The notes: generated from the sequence alone by a model not told the origin. A stretch of DNA of 64,000 bases from Paenibacillus lautus NBRC 15380 (GCF_004000945.1 NZ_BIMF01000013.1:124001-188000); one strand, 5' to 3'. Positions 36,850 through 45,275 are shown, counted from the first letter of the stretch. A program made the numbers and translations.

Positions 36850-38202
36850 ATGTCTTCATTGGACCCCGTACTGATGAGCCGGATACTGACCGGTTTGACC
36901 CTGTTTGTACATATTGTTCTGGCAACCATCGGTGTTGGGATTCCGATTATGCTGGCTCTGGCGGAATGGAGGGGGATTCGGACAGGAGATAACCATTATA
37001 CCTTGCTCGCCCGGCGCTGGGCGCGGGGATACGTGATTACGGTGGCCGTCGGCGTCGTGACAGGTACCGCCATCGGCCTGCAGCTCAGCTTGTTATGGCC
37101 CACCTTTATGCGCGTAGCCGGTAAAGCCATTGCGCTGCCGCTGTTCATGGAAACCTTTGCTTTTTTTGTGGAGGCGATCTTTCTTGGCATTTATCTCTAT
37201 ACATGGGATCGATTCAAAAATAAATGGACCCATTTACTGCTGCTGATCCCCGTAGCGATCGGCTCCTCCGCGTCAGCGTTCTTTATCACGAGCATGAATG
37301 CTTTTATGAATCAGCCCCAGGGCTTCGAGCTGGTGGATGGGGTATTTACGAATGTAAATCCGTTCGTGGCCATGTTCAATCCGGCGACGCCGACCAAGGT
37401 AAGCCATGTGCTGGCGTCTGCGTTTACGACCAGTGCCGCTGCGCTGGCCAGCATAGCCGCTTTCAGTATATTGCGGGGAAGCAGGCACATCTACTTTAAA
37501 AAAGCGCTGAAGCTCACTGTCGTGTCCACCTTTGTTTTTGCTGTGGCCACCGTGATGATCGGGGATTTCTCCGGCAAGTTTCTGGCCAAATACCAGCCCG
37601 AGAAGCTGGCGGCGGCCGAGTGGCATTTTGAGACGATGACACAAGCCCCGCTCATTTACGGCGGCTTCCTGGATGAGAACAACGAGATTAAGTATGCATT
37701 GAAGATTCCCTATGCGCTTAGCATATTGGCGGGGAACAGCCCCAGCACGGAGGTCGTTGGCCTGAATGAATTTCCGGAGAATGAGAGGCCGCCGATGTCG
37801 GTGCATTATTTTTTCGATTTGAAGGTGACCAGCGGCGCCGTGATCGTTCTGATTCCGCTTTTATATATGTTTCGCAAGAAACTTCCTGGCAAAAGGCCTT
37901 ATCCAAAATGGCTGCTGCTCAGTATATTGGCTTTAGGGCCTCTATCGATGTCAGCCATATGGCTGGGCTGGTTCCTTGCCGAGATCGGAAGGCAGCCGTG
38001 GATCGTGCGGGGATACATGAAGGTATCGGATGCGGCAACCACTTCATCAAGCGTCGGCTGGATGCTGGTGTTGTTTATTATCCTGTATCTGGTGCTATCC
38101 GTATCCGCGATCCGCGTGCTGAGCCAATTGTTCCGGAATAAAAGCGCCGAAGAGGAAATCCGGCTGCTGGGACTCGAAATCGAAGGGGGAGACCGCAAAT
38201 GA
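36850..38202 (+). CDS. cydA: Cytochrome bd quinol oxidase subunit I
   Basis: The product is a 450-453-residue membrane protein (ATG at 36850; the open frame begins nine bases earlier at 36841). Counted from 36841, the haem and proton-path residues fall where E. coli CydA has them: H21 (high-spin haem), E101 and E108, H186 ('KVSHVLAS') and the quinol-site pair K252 and E257 ('KYQPEKLAAAE'). 'GRQPWIVRGYMK' closes the short Q-loop type found in Firmicutes. The haem b558 Met ligand seems replaced (see findings). It reduces O2 to water with menaquinol. cydB overlaps its stop. Confidence 0.93.
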   Translation: MSSLDPVLMSRILTGLTLFVHIVLATIGVGIPIMLALAEWRGIRTGDNHYTLLARRWARGYVITVAVGVVTGTAIGLQLSLLWPTFMRVAGKAIALPLFMETFAFFVEAIFLGIYLYTWDRFKNKWTHLLLLIPVAIGSSASAFFITSMNAFMNQPQGFELVDGVFTNVNPFVAMFNPATPTKVSHVLASAFTTSAAALASIAAFSILRGSRHIYFKKALKLTVVSTFVFAVATVMIGDFSGKFLAKYQPEKLAAAEWHFETMTQAPLIYGGFLDENNEIKYALKIPYALSILAGNSPSTEVVGLNEFPENERPPMSVHYFFDLKVTSGAVIVLIPLLYMFRKKLPGKRPYPKWLLLSILALGPLSMSAIWLGWFLAEIGRQPWIVRGYMKVSDAATTSSSVGWMLVLFIILYLVLSVSAIRVLSQLFRNKSAEEEIRLLGLEIEGGDRK

Positions 38203-39230
38203 GCTATGCAATGGTGGCAATAACCGTGCTGTGGACATTTCTGTTTGGCTATTTGCTGGTGGCCTCGATTGATTTTGGTGCCGGATTTTTCAGCTATTAC
38301 AGCGTGCTCACCGGACACGAGAACAAGATTCATAACATCATCCAGCGATATTTATCTCCCGTCTGGGAAGTGACCAACGTATTCCTGATCTTTTTTGTGG
38401 TCGGACTTGTCGGATTCTTTCCGGATGCTGCGTATTATTATGGTACCGCACTGCTTGTGCCGGGGAGCTTGGCCCTTGTGCTGCTGGCGATCCGCGGCGC
38501 TTACTACGCCTATCACACGTATGGCAGCCAGACCGGGAACAATATTGTGTATATGGGGCTCTACGGGGCAACGGGGCTGCTCATCCCTGCCGCGTTGTCG
38601 ACGATATTGGCCATCTCGGAAGGCGGCATTATCTATATGGACAACGGCAAGGTGGAGCTTCATTGGTATACATTCTTCACGAACCCGTACACGTGGTCGG
38701 TCATCCTGCTTGCGCTTGTGAGCGTTCTGTACATCTCGGCGATGTTCCTGTCCTATTACGCGCAGCGTGCCGGGGATGAGGTAGCGTTCGGCGTGGTCCG
38801 GGGTTATGCGCTGGGGTGGAGCGGACCGACGATCCTGGCTTCGGTTTTTGCGTTTTTCCAGATCAACCATCAGAATCCGGTGCATTTTCAGCAGATGCTG
38901 GATATCGCATGGATGTTTATCGCGTCGTTCATCTGCTTTGTCATTGCGGTGTACCTCGTATGGAAACGAATCCGGCTCGGCATCGCTTTTATCATGGTCA
39001 TGCTCCAATTTGCCTTTGCCTGGTATGGGTATGGACGCTCGCATCTGCCGTATATTCTCTATGATTACATCCACATTCACGAGAGTATTACCAACGATAC
39101 GATGGCGATCGCTTTGATTACCGCATTTATCCTGGGATTCTGCGTATTGGTTCCTTCCCTGATCCTGCTGATGCGATTGTTTCTGTTCGATGCGAACTAT
39201 ATTCGCGGTAAATCCGCGAAGAAGGGGTGA
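38199..39230 (+). CDS. cydB: Cytochrome bd quinol oxidase subunit II
   Basis: This 343-residue membrane protein has about eight or nine helices. It opens with 'TFLFGYLLVASIDFGAGFF', the CydB signature around the conserved DFG, and contains 'RGAYYAYHTYGS' and 'RAGDEVAFGVVRGYALGWSGPTIL'. It pairs with CydA as the second large subunit and shapes the oxygen or haem environment. Its ATG overlaps the cydA stop (ATGA), so the two are translated together. A 33-residue gene starts five bases after its stop. Confidence 0.93.
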   Translation: MSYAMVAITVLWTFLFGYLLVASIDFGAGFFSYYSVLTGHENKIHNIIQRYLSPVWEVTNVFLIFFVVGLVGFFPDAAYYYGTALLVPGSLALVLLAIRGAYYAYHTYGSQTGNNIVYMGLYGATGLLIPAALSTILAISEGGIIYMDNGKVELHWYTFFTNPYTWSVILLALVSVLYISAMFLSYYAQRAGDEVAFGVVRGYALGWSGPTILASVFAFFQINHQNPVHFQQMLDIAWMFIASFICFVIAVYLVWKRIRLGIAFIMVMLQFAFAWYGYGRSHLPYILYDYIHIHESITNDTMAIALITAFILGFCVLVPSLILLMRLFLFDANYIRGKSAKKG

Positions 39231-39235
39231 GGCAA

Positions 39236-39337
39236 GTGGAGGACTTCGGTATTTTCATAGCACCGCTGCTCACCGTACTGGCTGCCGTAGCCTTTATGGC
39301 GATCTACGTCGTCAAGTATAAAGATCCATCGGATTGA
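39236..39337 (+). CDS. CydS-like small subunit of cytochrome bd oxidase (33 residues)
   Basis: The frame begins at the GTG at 39236, five bases past the cydB stop. It encodes 33 residues: a short acidic/aromatic N-terminus ('MEDFGIFIAPL'), one helix ('LTVLAAVAFMAIYVV') and a polar end 'KYKDPSD'. The length, the position directly after cydB and the '..F.I..AP..' start fit CydS, the small subunit described in the Geobacillus bd oxidase structure. It is too short for usual gene finders, so it is easily missed. Confidence 0.75.
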   Translation: MEDFGIFIAPLLTVLAAVAFMAIYVVKYKDPSD

Positions 39338-39463
39338 GTCTGGACAAAGGCAATACGGGTTGTTTCGCCAATAATCATTCGGTGTAAAAAGAACAACAAA
39401 CGCAAAGTTGAGCGGAGAGGTCAATACGGGGTAAAATACAGGGTAATGGAAGGAGGAGGCTGC

Positions 39464-40495
39464 ATGCCAAAAATTCGCTATAACAATATCGATAACGTCA
39501 GCACGGATAAAACACTTAAACAATTCAAGCAGTGGCGCGACGAACGTCGTCAGAAGAAGAAGGATTATTCCTACTGCATTCCGAACCTGACGCCGGATCT
39601 TCAGTATTTGCATAGCAACCGGCACGAAACCTCCGTTACCTGGATCGGGCACGCTACGTTCTTCATCCAATATGAAGGCTTGAACATCGTGACTGATCCC
39701 GTATGGGCGCGGAGAATGGGGTTTAATAAGCGCCTTGGAGAGCCTGGACTTCCCATTCATGAGATCCCCCCGATCGATGTCATTTTGATTTCGCATTCCC
39801 ACTATGACCATATGCATGTTGCCTCGATCCGTAGGCTGTACCGTGCGGACACCACGATCCTCGTACCGGTTGGTCTGCGTCGCAAAATGATCAACAAAGG
39901 CTTTCGCCGCGTGATCGAACTGCAGTGGTGGGAATCCGCAACCATCAAGGGCGTGAAATTCTCCTTCGTGCCGACACAGCATTGGACTCGGCGTACGCCG
40001 TTTGACACGAATACATCCCATTGGGGAGGATTCGTAATGGAGCCCGTGCTGCAGGATGCGAAGACGGATTCGGATTCTTCCGATGAATCGCCATGCATTA
40101 ACGAACCTGTCGCGGAGGATGGGACCCGCCTGCTTCCGCCGAATTTGTATTTTGCCGGAGACAGCGGATATTTCGAGGGCTTTAAGCTGATCGGAGAACG
40201 CTTCAATATTCACCTTGCACTGATGCCCATCGGTGCATATGAACCGGAATGGTTCATGACATCGCAGCACGTCAATCCGGAAGAGGCGCTGCAGGCATTC
40301 CAGGATGTGAAGGCCGAGACGATGATTCCGATGCATTACGGCACCTTCAAGCTGGCAGACGATACGGCCAGAGAAGCGCTGGACCGGATGGAAGCGGAAC
40401 GCCAGCGGCTGGGGATCGCCAAGGAGCGGATTCGCGTATTAAAATACGGAGAGACCTTCAAGGTTCAGCCTGAGCGGAGAAGCGTGACATCGTAA
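39464..40495 (+). CDS. Metallo-beta-lactamase-fold hydrolase (NAPE-PLD-like)
   Basis: This 343-residue cytoplasmic protein has the metal motif H111-S-H113-Y-D115-H116 and later 'PTQHWTRRTPFD', 'FAGDSGYF' and 'PMHYGTF', the pattern of the NAPE-hydrolysing phospholipase D / UlaG-like branch. The substrate may be a phospholipid or other phosphodiester, which cannot be told from sequence. GGAGGAGG four bases before the ATG at 39464 fixes the start (an ATG at 39446 is in frame). It is monocistronic, ended by a terminator. Confidence 0.87.
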   Translation: MPKIRYNNIDNVSTDKTLKQFKQWRDERRQKKKDYSYCIPNLTPDLQYLHSNRHETSVTWIGHATFFIQYEGLNIVTDPVWARRMGFNKRLGEPGLPIHEIPPIDVILISHSHYDHMHVASIRRLYRADTTILVPVGLRRKMINKGFRRVIELQWWESATIKGVKFSFVPTQHWTRRTPFDTNTSHWGGFVMEPVLQDAKTDSDSSDESPCINEPVAEDGTRLLPPNLYFAGDSGYFEGFKLIGERFNIHLALMPIGAYEPEWFMTSQHVNPEEALQAFQDVKAETMIPMHYGTFKLADDTAREALDRMEAERQRLGIAKERIRVLKYGETFKVQPERRSVTS

Positions 40496-40540
40496 CCGAA
40501 ACGTACAAACGATTCCAAACACCATACACCATAGACTGCC

Positions 40541-40581
40541 AAAAGAGGCCCGAAAGGTCATATAACCTTTCGGGCCCTTTT
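40541..40581 (+). terminator. Rho-independent terminator
   Basis: Seventeen-base AAAAGAGGCCCGAAAGG-type arms and a TTTT tail end the metallo-hydrolase transcript. Confidence 0.9.
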
Positions 40582-40810
40582 CCTGTTGCTCCCGACTGGT
40601 TTCTTTCATTAATAGAAAAGCTTCTTTTTCTATTAAATCTGAAAAAGTAGTTTTGATCGTCGGCCTCCTGCGCAATTGCCTTGAGAATTGGGGGCACGAA
40701 GGAGGTTATATTTGTTTAAAACCGTTTTATATCGTCCGGATGCTTCGATAACCGTCGTACTTATGCTATAATGTGCTGAAACCAATAGTGATAAAGGATG
40801 GTAATGCTTA
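40582..40810 (+). other. Leader region of the ABC-F gene
   Basis: This 229-bp stretch has an AT-rich hairpin (AATAGAAAA..TTTTCTATT, 40611-40635), an AAGGAGG near 40700 without a convincing frame, and the ABC-F start at 40811. Some ABC-F genes have attenuating leaders, but no clear leader peptide is seen. Confidence 0.35.
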
Positions 40811-42436
40811 ATGATCAGTACAAGCGGCGTAACGCTCCGCTATGGCAAACGAGCACTATTTGAAGATGTCAATATAAAATTCACCCCGGGCAACTGCTAC
40901 GGCCTCATCGGCGCCAACGGGGCGGGTAAGTCTACATTTCTAAAAATCCTCTCCGGTGAGATTGAACCGAACCAAGGCGAGGTCCATATGACACCGAATG
41001 AAAGGATGGCGGTTCTGAAGCAGAACCACTATGAATACGACCAGTATCCAGTCCTGGAGACGGTAATTATGGGTCATTCCCGACTGTATACCATTATGAA
41101 AGAGAAGGATGCGCTGTATGCGAAATCCGATTTCTCCGAAGAAGACGGCATGCGTGCGGGTGAGCTGGAAGGCGAATTCGCAGAGCTGAACGGATGGGAT
41201 GCAGAACCGGATGCGGCAGCGCTCCTGATCGGTCTCGGCATTCCACGCGAGCTGCACGATAAGAAAATGTCGGAGCTGAGCGGCAACGAGAAGGTACGCG
41301 TTCTCTTGGCGCAAGCATTGTTCGGCCGGCCGCATAACCTGCTGCTCGATGAGCCTACCAACCACTTGGACCTGGAATCGATTCAGTGGCTCGAGAACTT
41401 CCTCATGGATTATGAAGGCACCGTTATCGTGGTATCCCATGACCGTCACTTCCTGAACAAGGTGTGTACGCATATTGCGGATATCGACTTCGGTAAAATC
41501 CAGCTGTATGTCGGCAACTACGACTTCTGGTATGAATCCAGTAAGCTGGCGCTTGAACTTCAACGGGATGCCAACAAGAAAAAGGAAGAGAAGATCAAGG
41601 AATTGCAGGCATTTATTCAACGCTTCTCGGCGAATGCTTCCAAATCGAAGCAGGCGACTTCCCGTAAGAAACAGCTCGATAAAATTACGTTGGAGGATCT
41701 TCGTCCTTCGAACCGTAAATATCCGTTTCTCCACTTTAAGCCTGAACGCGAAGCGGGCAAGCAGCTGCTTACGGTTGATGGCATCACCAAATCGATGGAT
41801 GGAGAAAAGGTTCTGGATCATATCAGCTTTGTTGTAAACAAAGGCGACAAAATCGCGTTTGTTGGACCGAACGGTATGCCGAAAACGACGCTGTTCCAGA
41901 TTATAACCGGTGAAACCGAAGCGGATGCCGGTGAATACAGCTGGGGGGTAACAACCACCCAGGCGTATTTCCCGAAAGACAACTCTGCTTATTTTGACGG
42001 TGTAGATATCAATCTTGTGGAATGGCTGCGTCAATATTCCAAGGATCAAGATGAGACATTCTTGCGCGGATTCCTTGGCCGGATGCTGTTCTCGGGTGAG
42101 GAAGCGCTGAAGAAAGCAAGCGTATTGTCCGGGGGCGAGAAGGTTCGCTGCATGCTGGCCAAAATGATGCTGAACGGCGCGAACGTGCTGATCTTCGATG
42201 AGCCGACGAACCACTTGGATCTCGAATCCATTACGGCACTCAACAATGGTCTGATCGATTTCGACGGAACGATTCTGTTCACCTCGCATGACCATCAGTT
42301 CATTCAGACGATTGCCAACCGTATTATCGAGATTACGCCAAATGGCATCATCGACCGCAGCATGAGTTATGACGAGTATCTTGAGAGTGAAGAGATCAAG
42401 GGACTCCGCGAAAGCATGTACCCGGTTGAAGCTTAA
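40811..42436 (+). CDS. ABC-F family ATPase (YkpA/YbiT-like translation factor)
   Basis: This 541-residue protein has two ABC domains joined by a charged linker (about 240-320) and no membrane helices, so it belongs to the ribosome-associated ABC-F proteins. Domain 1: Walker A 'GANGAGKST', signature 'LSGNEKVR', Walker B 'NLLLDEPTNHLDLES'. Domain 2: signature 'LSGGEKVR', Walker B 'VLIFDEPTNHLD', but Walker A reads 'GPNGMPKTT' with Pro for Gly. Length and linker match YkpA of Bacillus. It probably acts on stalled ribosomes; drug resistance cannot be concluded. Confidence 0.9.
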   Translation: MISTSGVTLRYGKRALFEDVNIKFTPGNCYGLIGANGAGKSTFLKILSGEIEPNQGEVHMTPNERMAVLKQNHYEYDQYPVLETVIMGHSRLYTIMKEKDALYAKSDFSEEDGMRAGELEGEFAELNGWDAEPDAAALLIGLGIPRELHDKKMSELSGNEKVRVLLAQALFGRPHNLLLDEPTNHLDLESIQWLENFLMDYEGTVIVVSHDRHFLNKVCTHIADIDFGKIQLYVGNYDFWYESSKLALELQRDANKKKEEKIKELQAFIQRFSANASKSKQATSRKKQLDKITLEDLRPSNRKYPFLHFKPEREAGKQLLTVDGITKSMDGEKVLDHISFVVNKGDKIAFVGPNGMPKTTLFQIITGETEADAGEYSWGVTTTQAYFPKDNSAYFDGVDINLVEWLRQYSKDQDETFLRGFLGRMLFSGEEALKKASVLSGGEKVRCMLAKMMLNGANVLIFDEPTNHLDLESITALNNGLIDFDGTILFTSHDHQFIQTIANRIIEITPNGIIDRSMSYDEYLESEEIKGLRESMYPVEA

Positions 42437-42495
42437 GAAATTAGGATGCGGCGAAGATGATGGCGTGAGCTGTCATCTTCGCCCGATCCATTTAA

Positions 42496-42540
42496 AAAAT
42501 GCTGCACCTTCCAAGTATAGAAGGTGCAGCATTTTTTGCG
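42496..42540. terminator. Bidirectional terminator
   Basis: Perfect 15-bp AAAATGCTGCACCTT stem with T-run; it lies between the ABC-F gene and the convergent small basic gene. Confidence 0.9.
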
Positions 42541-42561
42541 TTATGCACGAAACTGGCTCTT

Positions 42562-42753
42562 CTACGAACCGCCTGTACGACGACGCTGGTTGTTTGGTTT
42601 TTTATTGTTTTGGCTTTTCATTTTTTGCGCTGAACCGGCCTGGAATTGTCCGGGCTTGTTCGCGGATGAATTTTGCTGTTTCTTTTGTTCCAGCTTTTGC
42701 CGGATCGCATCGGCCAAATTCACTTTACGTGATTCATTATTATTCTCGGGCAT
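42562..42753 (-). CDS. Small basic hydrophilic protein, 63 residues
   Basis: The ATG at 42753 has GAGGAGGG seven bases upstream; the longer open frame to 42825 is not supported. The product is polar, Gln/Asn/Lys-rich and without predicted structure beyond a short helix ('VNLADAIRQKLEQKKQQ'), ending 'NNQRRRTGGS'. It could bind nucleic acid, but I do not recognise a family. It is convergent with the ABC-F gene. Confidence 0.6.
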   Translation of the reverse strand: MPENNNESRKVNLADAIRQKLEQKKQQNSSANKPGQFQAGSAQKMKSQNNKKPNNQRRRTGGS

Positions 42754-42796
42754 AGTATCACCCTCCTCTTTGTGTTCGCTTGTCCTCATTTTATTC

Positions 42797-42822
42797 GTTT
42801 TTAAATCGTCCGGCAAGGGTAA
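42797..42822 (+). promoter_or_regulatory. Possible SigB-type promoter upstream of the CDF transporter
   Basis: GTTTTT, 14 bp, GGGTAA, compared with the SigB pattern GTTTAA-N(12-14)-GGGTAT. It lies about 155 bases before the CDF start at 42978. Weaker than the sites near sigB. Confidence 0.3.
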
Positions 42823-42977
42823 CAATGATTAATACCATTTTCTACGTCCATGGTTCTTTGACCGAAGCAATTATGTTTCTCTGGACCCACACGAATGACC
42901 TTTGCTAGGATTAAATATGGATAATGATGGATATCGCTTGACGGCTGTGAAAGACAAGCAAAGGAGAGACGTGTAAA

Positions 42978-43850
42978 GTGAATGCCTATGATAACATCAA
43001 ACAAGGGGAACGCGGGGCTTGGATCAGCATTGCCGCCTACCTCGTGTTGTCATCTTTTAAAATATTCTGCGGTTACTTATTCGCATCCAGTGCTTTGCTT
43101 GCCGACGGTTTTAACAACCTGACGGATATCGTGGCATCGCTCGCCGTATTGATCGGACTGCGAATTTCCCAGAAACCGCCGGATTCCGACCATGCGTACG
43201 GGCATTTAAGAGCGGAGACGATTGCGGCTTTGGTTGCTTCATTTATCATGGCGGTCGTTGGTATCCAAGTGCTGGTTGAAGCCGTTCGTTCATTTTTTGA
43301 AGGTTCCAAGGAAATACCGAATTTATGGTCTGCCGGCGTAGCCGGTGTCTGTGCCGTTGCGATGCTTGGCGTGTACAGGTACAATCGGAACCTCGCGCAG
43401 CGAATCGATAACCAGGCACTCATGGCCGCAGCCAAGGATAACTTATCGGACGCACTCGTTAGTGTGGGGGCAGCTGTTGGTATTATTGGCGCACAGTTCG
43501 GCCTGCCCTGGCTGGATACCGTAGCAGCGGTAGCGGTTGGTGTCATTATTTGCAAAACGGCTTGGGAAATATTCAGGGATTGCACCTATAGTTTAACGGA
43601 CGGTTTTGATGAAAATCGTTTGTCGGACTTGCGTAGTACGATTGCCCGTACGCCCGGTGTCGAGGGGATTAAGGACATGAAGGCCCGAATTCACGGCAAT
43701 CATGTACTGGTGGACGTTGTCATCGAGGTAGACCCGGATATCAGTGTTCTGGAGGGGCATCAGATCAGTGACCGTATCGAAGAACAGATGGAGAAGATTC
43801 ACAATATTATGAGCGTCCACATTCACGTGGAGCCTAAGGAATCGTCCTAG
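42978..43850 (+). CDS. Cation diffusion facilitator (probable manganese exporter)
   Basis: This 290-residue CDF protein has six helices and a C-terminal cytoplasmic ferredoxin-like domain ('GVEGIKDMKARIHGNHVLVDVVIEVDPDISV'). The transport site reads N46-x3-D50 in helix 2 ('DGFNNLTD') and D154-x3-D158 in helix 5 ('KDNLSDAL'). N/D-x3-D instead of H-x3-D points to Mn(II) rather than Zn(II), as in Bacillus MneP/MneS, whose YeaB (MneS) has the same length. It is a GTG start at 42978 with AAAGGAGA. Confidence 0.88.
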   Translation: MNAYDNIKQGERGAWISIAAYLVLSSFKIFCGYLFASSALLADGFNNLTDIVASLAVLIGLRISQKPPDSDHAYGHLRAETIAALVASFIMAVVGIQVLVEAVRSFFEGSKEIPNLWSAGVAGVCAVAMLGVYRYNRNLAQRIDNQALMAAAKDNLSDALVSVGAAVGIIGAQFGLPWLDTVAAVAVGVIICKTAWEIFRDCTYSLTDGFDENRLSDLRSTIARTPGVEGIKDMKARIHGNHVLVDVVIEVDPDISVLEGHQISDRIEEQMEKIHNIMSVHIHVEPKESS

Positions 43851-43872
43851 GGAAACCGATGGGTACAAATAC

Positions 43873-43907
43873 AAATGGCAGGCCAAGTTCATCTTGACCT
43901 GCCATTT
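43873..43907. terminator. Bidirectional terminator
   Basis: A 15-bp stem beginning AAATGGCAGG (one G-U pair) lies between the CDF gene and the convergent secreted-protein gene. Confidence 0.75.
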
Positions 43908-43956
43908 AACCTGCAAGGATACATGAAGAATCATGAAGTCCGGCAGTCATACATGA

Positions 43957-44322
43957 TTAATGTACATAAATCCAAGCTTTACCGAGCCATGTATAAACTT
44001 CAACCCATTCCCCGCCAAGCACGACACCCGTTCGATTACCGGTTGTGTCGATTTTTTGCGAAGCCAAGGCACCAAGCTTCTCGCCGTTTGGAGCGTTATA
44101 GAAGTAGGTTCTTTCCGCAATCTCGATCATAGGTGTAGGCACCAACACGACTTCTTCCGGTTTGATAATAGGGTCTGTCGTCGAGATTGGAGCCGGTCCT
44201 GAAGTTTCAGTTACCGTCCCTGAAGTTTCGGATACCGTCCCGTTAATCGGGTCTGCGCTTGCGACGGCGGTCAGGGACAGGGTGAGTGCTAGGGCTGCGG
44301 TAATGCTTAGTGTTTTTTTCAT
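43957..44322 (-). CDS. Small secreted protein with SH3-like C-terminus, 121 residues
   Basis: The ATG at 44322 has CAAGGAGGA upstream. A signal peptide ('MKKTLSITAALALTLSLTAVASA') is followed by a Thr/Ser-rich linker with a repeated 'SGTVTET' unit. The C-terminal ~60 residues ('RTYFYNAPNGEKLGALASQKI...GEWVEVYTWLGKAWIYVH') look like a bacterial SH3-type wall-binding module. Likely role is a wall-associated small protein; no enzyme motif is seen. Confidence 0.65.
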   Translation of the reverse strand: MKKTLSITAALALTLSLTAVASADPINGTVSETSGTVTETSGPAPISTTDPIIKPEEVVLVPTPMIEIAERTYFYNAPNGEKLGALASQKIDTTGNRTGVVLGGEWVEVYTWLGKAWIYVH

Positions 44323-44509
44323 GGAATAATTCCTCCTTGGGACCGAAGTATGATTTGACATTATCGTAATAACCACGATTTGGATGTTTTGAACCAAGAA
44401 AGTTGGGTACATTTCTCAAATCGTGACAAGCTTCAAGGATTCCTATATACTTTGGAGATGGGAAAAGCCTTGTTGCTGTAAGGATATCCTATGGGAGGAG
44501 GGACTTTGA

Positions 44510-45088
44510 ATGGTGCGTCGAAAAAAAAGAGCCGGACGTTTCCTGTTGGGTATATTTGTCCTTCTGCTTGTGATTATCGGTGCGTTAGTCTGGTTTGTTT
44601 ATCCTACGCAATCTCTGGACATGCGCTACCGTTCCGTTGATTTCAAGGACAAGTTGATGACCATGGTGTCAAACCGGGATACCCGTATGCTGCTGAGCAC
44701 AGAAGAAGTCGGGGAACTCAGCAAGAAGAACATGGTAAAATATATGAGCACCCATGACCTGGGCGTCGATATTACAGGCGCCGATTTTTTGATGAATGGT
44801 ACCACGATGACGGCCCATATGAATGGGCAATGGGGGATCCTTCCCTTTGGCGCTGTGCTGCGCTTTCAAATGTCGGCCGAGGGAAGCCATCTTCACTTGA
44901 CGCATGAATCGACAACGATCCGGGGGGTTGAGATCCCTTTGAATATGTTCCGACTGGAGCCGATCCAAATTTCGCTCAAGGACTATTTACCGGATTTGGT
45001 AACTGTGAAAAATGTGAAGTTTCTGTCCGATGGCTTGGAATTGAACTTCACGATGGATTGGATGTCCATTCCGTCGCTGTTTAAGTGA
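44510..45088 (+). CDS. Membrane-anchored hypothetical protein, 192 residues
   Basis: A basic start and one helix ('FLLGIFVLLLVIIGALVWFVY', about 11-32) anchor a beta-rich extracellular domain of ~155 residues. The plan (N-terminal anchor, lipid-binding-like beta domain, 'GVEIPL' turn) recalls YpmS-like proteins, but I cannot confirm this. GGGAGGAGGG precedes the ATG at 44510. It stands alone with its own terminator. Confidence 0.6.
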   Translation: MVRRKKRAGRFLLGIFVLLLVIIGALVWFVYPTQSLDMRYRSVDFKDKLMTMVSNRDTRMLLSTEEVGELSKKNMVKYMSTHDLGVDITGADFLMNGTTMTAHMNGQWGILPFGAVLRFQMSAEGSHLHLTHESTTIRGVEIPLNMFRLEPIQISLKDYLPDLVTVKNVKFLSDGLELNFTMDWMSIPSLFK

Positions 45089-45106
45089 AAAGCAAGGGAA
45101 TCGGCT

Positions 45107-45147
45107 AAAGACTCAGACAAGGAAACCAAGTCTGGGTCTTTTTTTGT
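45107..45147 (+). terminator. Rho-independent terminator
   Basis: AAAGACTCAGAC / GTCTGGGTCTTT stem (G-U pair) with a seven-base T-run. Confidence 0.88.
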
Positions 45148-45210
45148 GTTTTTCAAGAGAAAAGTCATTATTTTCAGAAAAAAACTATGAAAAAAATATA
45201 TATGTAAACA

Positions 45211-45239
45211 TTGACACTACAATTATCCCCCACTATAAT
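45211..45239 (+). promoter_or_regulatory. Perfect consensus sigma-A promoter of the marR-MFS unit
   Basis: TTGACA, 17 bp, TATAAT: all 12 consensus bases match. Such a strong promoter needs tight repression; repeat elements just downstream may provide it. Confidence 0.9.
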
Positions 45240-45242
45240 CAG

Positions 45243-45275
45243 TAAATGTTTAGAAATAAATGTTTTAGTACTAAA
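45243..45275 (+). promoter_or_regulatory. Candidate MarR operator
   Basis: Immediately after the -10 box come a TAAATGTTT direct repeat (45243 and 45257) and a perfect 12-bp palindrome TTTAGTACTAAA (45264-45275). These lie in the start-site region where a MarR dimer could block transcription. Confidence 0.55.

Noticed and set aside
40940-42295. 451-codon minus-strand frame across the ABC-F gene
   Set aside because: Antisense shadow with no ribosome site or domain.
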